Of a stretch of DNA of 23,075 bases, positions 20,715 to 23,075 are shown one piece after another. The stretch is from Clostridia bacterium (GTDB lineage Bacteria; Bacillota; Clostridia; UMGS1883), in contig JAFUJG010000292.1 in assembly GCA_017468215.1 (NCBI GenBank), positions 1-23,075 on the forward strand. The letters run 5' to 3'. The position numbers and the translations under genes are program-made. Under the pieces are notes generated by a model. It worked only from the letters and a program-made list of their open reading frames with translations, did no database searches and was not told the DNA's origin. The first letter of the stretch is position 1. Each line of letters opens with the position of its first letter.

Positions 20715-23075
20715 ATGTCTAATAGATACTGTGGAAGTGCACTTCATAGAAAAGCAGAAATGTATGCTATGGTTATGTCTATTGAAGAGGATTTTATATG
20801 CTATTTTAACGAAAAGTTAACCATACAAGACATTCCGGATGCCGTTGCCCAAAAAGCAAAGAAAGTGAAAGAAGAAAAATCGGAATTTCTTTCGCTTTTG
20901 CGTGGGTTAGATATTCAAGCATACATAGAAATATGCAATGCGAATGTATTGAAATTAAATATTACTTCGAAAGAGAAAGACTTTTTAAATACGACCTTAA
21001 ATAGAATAATACCGATAAGAAATGCTATTATGCATCCAAGACCATTAGGCTATTTTGACTATTCTATTTTAAAAACGGTATTTGATAATATTTGCAATGA
21101 TTTAAAAAATCTGGAATGGGTAAATGTAAGGCGTACGCAATATCAAATACAAAATGAACCAGATTCTTTAGCACTCCCTCCAGACAATTTGAAGAAAAAT
21201 GAAAAAATTATTGAAAACTTGCCTGCTATTCCAGATTATGAAGAAACGAGTTTTGTTGGTAGACATTGCGAAATTGGCGAAATAAAGGCGAAACTACAAA
21301 AACGAAATGTTAATGTTTTAAGTATAATTGGTGATGGAGGAGTTGGAAAAACCGCTACAACATTAAATTTGTTATACAATTTACTTGACGACCCTGATTG
21401 CAACTATGAAGTAATTCTGTGGACGTCTCTTAAAACAAATGAACTATCAGAAGATAGTTTTAAGGAAATTGGTGATTCAATAAAAACTACCTCTCAAATG
21501 TATGAAAAACTTGCAGAATTTGTTGGAAGTGATTCCATTGAGGATACAAGAAAATTCATAATTGAATTAGCTCAAAATTTCAATACTTTATTTGTTCTTG
21601 ATAACTTGGAAACAATAAACACATCGGAAATTAAAGATTTTATTGATGAATTTACTGAATACGGCAAAGTTTTAATAACTTCAAGAATTGGACTTGGAGA
21701 AATGGAACACAGATACAAGTTAAGTGGACTTAATGATAGTGATGTGTTAGAGTATACGGATAGACTTTTAGAACTCTATGGATATGAGTGTTATTTTGAT
21801 GATGAACAAAAAAAGAATATTGTAATCAAGGAATTGCATTCAAACCCCCTTGCAATCAAGTGGTTTATACGTTGCTTATATAATGGACAAACCGAAAAAG
21901 AAATTTTAAGTCATAAAGAAGATGTTATTAATTTCTGTATGGCAAATGTATATGATAAGCTTTCCGAAGAATCTCACCGAGTATTAGATATACTGACAGT
22001 TGCGGGAGTTGAATTATCGTTTCCAGAACTTATGTATTATTTAGAAGGTGATATTTCAGAATGCACAAAGGTAAAATATGCTATTAATGAATTAGGGAAA
22101 TGTAATTTTATTGACGAAGAAAAGTTTAGAAGAGCTGGAAGTGTTGCGGTGACAGATTTTGCGCAAGAATTTCTTAGACTCAATTACGTGGGAGATTCTA
22201 ACGAAATCATTAAATTCAAGGGATTAGAAAGGCGTCTCACAGCATTTGGACAACAACTATTAATTATGAAGGCGAAAGATAAGTTGAGCATCAAAGCTTT
22301 ATATTACAACAATAAGGGAGAATTAGTTGTTGCAATGGAGCTTGATAAAGCACTAGTACTTAAATTTCAAGGAAAGGTAGAGGAATCCGCGGAGGCGATT
22401 AAGTTTGCTAAAGAATTATTGCCAGGATATTATGAAAACTATCTTGTTTCTGCAACCATATATGGTCCCACAAGTCCGTTAAAGGCCGCAGAAGAATATG
22501 AATTAGCTATAAAACACAGTAAGGAATCTGAAGAAAAAGTGCGAGTGTACACTCAATATATTGACTTCTTAATTAGAACAAATGATTATCAAAAAGCTAT
22601 TGAGGCGATAGAAATTTCAGAAACATTTGATTCAAATTGCTTTGAAATACAAATGCAAAAAGCAAAGGTTTTCGCTTATATTGGTCGTTATGATGATGCT
22701 GAAAGTGTTTTAAATAATATTCCGTTCGCAACCTTATCTAGCAATAAAAAGAACAAAATTCAAACGAGACGTGCAGATATATGTCGTAGACGTAGTGAAT
22801 TGGTTAAGTTTTGGGAAATAAAAAAGAAATTAGAGTATTTAAAAGCATCATATACCTGCTTAAATGCTTGTGAAGAACCTGATGATAAAGTCTTTGAGTA
22901 TATGGCTAAGATTCTTGATTCTTTGAGTTATATGTGTACAGATGATGAAGCATTGGAGTTTATTTGGGAAATAGTAGACAAGCAATACCAAAACATGAAA
23001 CAGACATCTCTGTATAAAAAATTCTGTCAGCAGATGAGAACAAGAATGCAACAAATACAAAATGAGGAGTTCAAA
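20715..23075 (+). CDS. HEPN-STAND(NB-ARC)-TPR protein, 3' end beyond window
   Basis: An open frame of 787 codons runs to the last base with no stop, so the protein is incomplete. Residues ~1-140 are alpha-helical and carry IPIRNAIMHPRP: R102, N103 and H107 form the RNxxxH motif of HEPN ribonucleases (the Swt1-like type by eye). A P-loop NTPase of STAND/NB-ARC kind follows: FVGRHCEIGEI near 185, Walker A GDGGVGKT at 206-213, Walker B LFVLDNLE with D296, a KVLITSR sensor strand near 320, and NPLAIKW, the counterpart of the NB-ARC GLPLA motif. A winged-helix-like region comes next. From about 540 onward there are TPR-like helical repeats (YQKAIEAIEIS, GRYDDAESVLNNI). The architecture of RNase effector, switch NTPase and repeat sensor fits an NLR-like antiphage protein that shuts down the cell on sensing infection; this is inferred from architecture. 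It has its own promoter, is AT-rich, and sits next to repeats. Confidence 0.85.
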   Translation, partial: MSNRYCGSALHRKAEMYAMVMSIEEDFICYFNEKLTIQDIPDAVAQKAKKVKEEKSEFLSLLRGLDIQAYIEICNANVLKLNITSKEKDFLNTTLNRIIPIRNAIMHPRPLGYFDYSILKTVFDNICNDLKNLEWVNVRRTQYQIQNEPDSLALPPDNLKKNEKIIENLPAIPDYEETSFVGRHCEIGEIKAKLQKRNVNVLSIIGDGGVGKTATTLNLLYNLLDDPDCNYEVILWTSLKTNELSEDSFKEIGDSIKTTSQMYEKLAEFVGSDSIEDTRKFIIELAQNFNTLFVLDNLETINTSEIKDFIDEFTEYGKVLITSRIGLGEMEHRYKLSGLNDSDVLEYTDRLLELYGYECYFDDEQKKNIVIKELHSNPLAIKWFIRCLYNGQTEKEILSHKEDVINFCMANVYDKLSEESHRVLDILTVAGVELSFPELMYYLEGDISECTKVKYAINELGKCNFIDEEKFRRAGSVAVTDFAQEFLRLNYVGDSNEIIKFKGLERRLTAFGQQLLIMKAKDKLSIKALYYNNKGELVVAMELDKALVLKFQGKVEESAEAIKFAKELLPGYYENYLVSATIYGPTSPLKAAEEYELAIKHSKESEEKVRVYTQYIDFLIRTNDYQKAIEAIEISETFDSNCFEIQMQKAKVFAYIGRYDDAESVLNNIPFATLSSNKKNKIQTRRADICRRRSELVKFWEIKKKLEYLKASYTCLNACEEPDDKVFEYMAKILDSLSYMCTDDEALEFIWEIVDKQYQNMKQTSLYKKFCQQMRTRMQQIQNEEFK

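Noticed and set aside
20599..20820. A 73-codon plus-strand frame starting inside the terminator hairpin
   Set aside because: It overlaps the HEPN-STAND start in another frame, has no SD, starts upstream of the predicted promoter, and its product does not look like a protein domain.

Overview
The window looks like chromosomal DNA from an uncultured, low-GC Gram-positive gut bacterium (Bacillota, class Clostridia; a pectin-degrading Monoglobales/Oscillospirales-type organism is a reasonable guess, not proven). The reasons are strong AGGAGG-type ribosome binding sites, near-consensus sigma-A promoters with 15-18 bp spacers, classic hairpin-plus-T terminators, Gram-positive style signal peptides, clostridial secreted-protein modules, and no SusC/SusD genes. 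No rRNA, tRNA or CRISPR array was found.

Layout. Positions 1-1132 hold the 3' part of an AspT/YidE-type membrane transporter whose first ~110 bases look foreign and may be an assembly chimera. 1232-3511 is a cytoplasmic GH78 alpha-L-rhamnosidase. 3590-4867 (O-acetylhomoserine sulfhydrylase, metY) and 4927-5820 on the minus strand (methylenetetrahydrofolate reductase, metF) are convergent methionine genes sharing one long terminator hairpin. 6004-14971 is a two-gene operon of very large secreted proteins: a multimodular GH16 glucanase, and a 1929-residue protein that embeds a bacterial PI-PLC-like phosphodiesterase among carbohydrate-binding and Ig-like modules. 15085-17961 is a secreted PL1 pectate lyase with tandem binding modules. 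18056-18670 is a DUF1349 protein. Rhamnosidase, pectate lyase and GH16 together indicate plant cell-wall (pectin/beta-glucan) use: secreted enzymes cut polymers outside, and rhamnose-bearing oligomers are trimmed inside.

18671-19275 is an accessory junction with no long gene. It carries two diverged copies of a ~175 bp element, each with a bidirectional terminator hairpin and a short minus-strand reading frame whose differences between copies are mostly synonymous. Between the copies lies a hairpin element with 10 bp terminal inverted repeats and REP/MITE-like internal sequence, overlapping a 40-codon plus-strand ORF that has its own promoter, SD and terminator.

19276 to the end is markedly AT-rich and looks acquired: a GNAT acetyltransferase fused to an AadA-like nucleotidyltransferase, then, behind its own terminator, palindromic operator candidate and promoter, a gene open to the window edge encoding an N-terminal HEPN domain (RNxxxH), a STAND/NB-ARC NTPase and TPR-like repeats. 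This HEPN-STAND-TPR protein is the best candidate for a poorly described defence system and is the main item for follow-up.
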